A DNA stretch of 6,113 nt from Flavobacteriales bacterium (lineage in GTDB: Bacteria; Bacteroidota; Bacteroidia; Flavobacteriales_D; Crocinitomicaceae), in NCBI GenBank assembly GCA_009926905.1, contig RFNX01000454.1, forward strand, positions 1 through 6,113, given 5' to 3'. Each line of letters starts with the position of its first letter. The first letter of the stretch is position 1. Position numbers and translations under genes: made by a program. Positions 4,909-6,113 of this stretch are shown here, in pieces. A model generated the notes under the pieces. The model was not told the origin of the DNA. It saw nothing but the letters and a program-made list of their open reading frames with translations, and did not search any database.

Positions 4909-6113
4909 ATGGATCGTAAAACATTAGAGACAAAAAAAATCTCAGACTTAAGAGTTATTGCCGAATCGCTAGGAATAGAGCAAATCTCAGATTATAAGAA
5001 AGCAGAACTTATCAATAAAATTATGGGTGATGAAGCGCCTGTGATTACCAAAGTTAAAGAGTCAAAAAAAGAAGCAGCTCATTTGGATTTGTTTGCTGAG
5101 GTGCCAGTAAATACTGAAACTTTTGAATCAAAAGAAGATGCAGGAAAAGGAAAACGCAAGCGAAAAACAGTAATCGTTGAAGAAAAAGTTGTTGTTGAAA
5201 AGCCGTTAAAATTCACTAAAAAAGAGCAAATTGTTGAAGCTGAAGTGAAAGAGGAAGAAACTCCAATTGTTACTCCAGAAGTTACTCAAGAGGAAGTTAC
5301 GGAAACACCAGAGATAATTGCTGAAAAACCTGTTCAAACGGAAGAAAAAGTTGTAGTGCTGCGCAAACCTCAACATCCGAATCAGAAAAATCAACGCATT
5401 AATCCAAACCAGAATAACCCCAATCAAAATAATCCAAACCAAAATCGTCAGCCAAATCAACAAGTTGAAGGAAATGCGCAACGTCAGCCAAATCCAAATC
5501 AACAAAATAGACAAGTAGCTAATGATGGACAAAACCAAGGGAATACTGATTCGAAACCAGTAAACGAAAATCCGAATCAAAACCGTCCGCAACATCAAAA
5601 TCCCAATCAGAATCCAAATCAGAATCGACCACAACATCAACATCCAAATCAACAAAATCAAAACCCAAATCAACATCAGGAAAGAATAGAAGAAAAAGTT
5701 CCTGAAGAAAATTACGATTTAGTTGGAATTGTATCTGCAGAAGGTGTTTTGGAAGTAATTCAAGACGGTTACGGATTCTTGAGATCATCAGATTATAACT
5801 ATTTGCCTTCACCGGATGATATTTACGTTTCTCAAAATCAAATCAAATTATTTGGTTTGAAAACAGGAGATACAGTAAAAGGAACCATTCGTCCTCCGAA
5901 AGAAGGAGAGAAATTTTTCCCATTGGTGAAAGTAGAATCTATTAACGGAAGACATCCTTCTTACATTCGCGACCGTGTGCCTTTCCAATATTTAACACCA
6001 CTTTTCCCTTCAGAAAAATTCAAATTGACAGGTCACAAGCAAGAAACGCTTTCGACTCGTATTATGGATTTATTCGCGCCGATTGGTAAAGGTCAACGTG
6101 GAATGATTGTAGC
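4909..6113 (+). CDS. rho: Transcription termination factor Rho with long disordered insert (3' end outside window)
   Basis: The first 401 residues are present; the frame runs off the right edge just before the Walker A loop. Rho is a ring-shaped RNA helicase that ends transcription. Residues 5-40 form the SAP-like Rho N-terminal domain (LETKKISDLRVIAESLGI). An acidic/basic insert follows (about 41-152, with KGKRKRK at 80-86), then an Asn/Gln/Pro-rich tract (153-258). The RNA-binding cold-shock domain follows (about 275-347: YGFLRSSDYNYL, SPDDIYVS, GTIRPPKEGEKFFPL). Y288, F290 and R292 match the E. coli RNA-contact residues F62, F64 and R66. The linker IMDLFAPIGKGQRGMIV (385-401) leads to the ATPase domain. 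E. coli Rho (419 residues) reaches the same point about 220 residues earlier. The start is the ATG at 4909, directly upstream of the Rho N-domain and preceded by an A-rich leader. The insert is shared in kind by many Bacteroidota Rho proteins. Confidence 0.96.
   Translation, partial: MDRKTLETKKISDLRVIAESLGIEQISDYKKAELINKIMGDEAPVITKVKESKKEAAHLDLFAEVPVNTETFESKEDAGKGKRKRKTVIVEEKVVVEKPLKFTKKEQIVEAEVKEEETPIVTPEVTQEEVTETPEIIAEKPVQTEEKVVVLRKPQHPNQKNQRINPNQNNPNQNNPNQNRQPNQQVEGNAQRQPNPNQQNRQVANDGQNQGNTDSKPVNENPNQNRPQHQNPNQNPNQNRPQHQHPNQQNQNPNQHQERIEEKVPEENYDLVGIVSAEGVLEVIQDGYGFLRSSDYNYLPSPDDIYVSQNQIKLFGLKTGDTVKGTIRPPKEGEKFFPLVKVESINGRHPSYIRDRVPFQYLTPLFPSEKFKLTGHKQETLSTRIMDLFAPIGKGQRGMIV
5365..5682 (+). 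repeat. Asn/Gln/Pro-rich degenerate repeat tract inside rho
   Basis: This stretch codes for Rho residues 153-258. By my count 32 are Asn, 28 Gln and 16 Pro, about 72% of the tract together. The core unit PNQ occurs 11 times, most often as NPNQN, three times in direct succession at residues 165-179 with a period of five. A longer unit NRPQHQ followed by PNQ repeats occurs twice near 225-248. Codons vary between copies (AAT/AAC, CAA/CAG, CCA/CCC/CCG), which suggests the composition is kept at protein level and the tract is not a recent DNA slippage product. Aromatic residues are absent and five histidines are present. Confidence 0.9.

Noticed and set aside
5206..5812. Two overlapping minus-strand reading frames of 156 and 97 codons opposite rho
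   Set aside because: They mirror the repetitive, stop-poor coding of the rho insert. Their Leu/Ile/Trp-rich or Asp/Val-rich products are the complement of Asn/Gln/Pro/Glu codons, and the + strand encodes an unmistakable Rho.

Overview
The window looks like a chromosomal housekeeping segment of a Bacteroidota bacterium, most likely a member of the Flavobacteriales. The evidence is AT-rich DNA, A-rich leaders without clear Shine-Dalgarno sites, promoter-like TTG/TAnnTTTG elements, a Rho factor with a long N-terminal insert, and an exported protein family I know only from Bacteroidota. All genes lie on the + strand. I see no mobile element, CRISPR array, tRNA or rRNA.

Layout. Bases 2-391 hold the 3' end of an AMP-forming acyl-CoA ligase, probably MenE of menaquinone synthesis. 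It overlaps by 23 bp a J-domain (DnaJ-like) membrane protein (369-866). The J-protein frame ends at a TGA, but the -1 frame carries on with a membrane-protein tail (863-1219). The two pieces read best as one 283-residue gene split by a one-base deletion, or else as two genes overlapping by 4 bp. One base later comes nth, endonuclease III (1221-1865), which lacks all four iron-sulfur cysteines. These tightly packed genes look like one operon.

A 96-bp gap with palindromes and a TAnnTTTG element precedes dnaB, the replicative helicase (1962-3524). DnaB ends in an acidic tail closing in Asn-Pro-Phe that resembles the C-terminal tip of SSB. Three bases later a secreted protein of unknown function follows (3528-4790), of a family often labelled asparagine synthetase B without any supporting motif.

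A 118-bp gap holds a good Bacteroidota-type promoter candidate and a 9-bp hairpin. It leads into rho (4909 to beyond the right edge), the transcription termination factor. Between its SAP-like N-terminus and its RNA-binding cold-shock domain sits a 220-residue insert: first charged, then an Asn/Gln/Pro-rich repeat tract of about 106 residues. This resembles the disordered, prion-like or condensate-forming regions described in Rho of Clostridium botulinum and Bacteroides, and is the most notable item here.

The genes do not form one pathway. They cover quinone synthesis, protein folding at the membrane, base-excision repair, replication and transcription termination. I found no clear case for a wholly new multi-gene system. 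The oddities worth following are the Rho insert, the cluster-less Nth, the SSB-like DnaB tail, the split J-protein and the unassigned exported protein.
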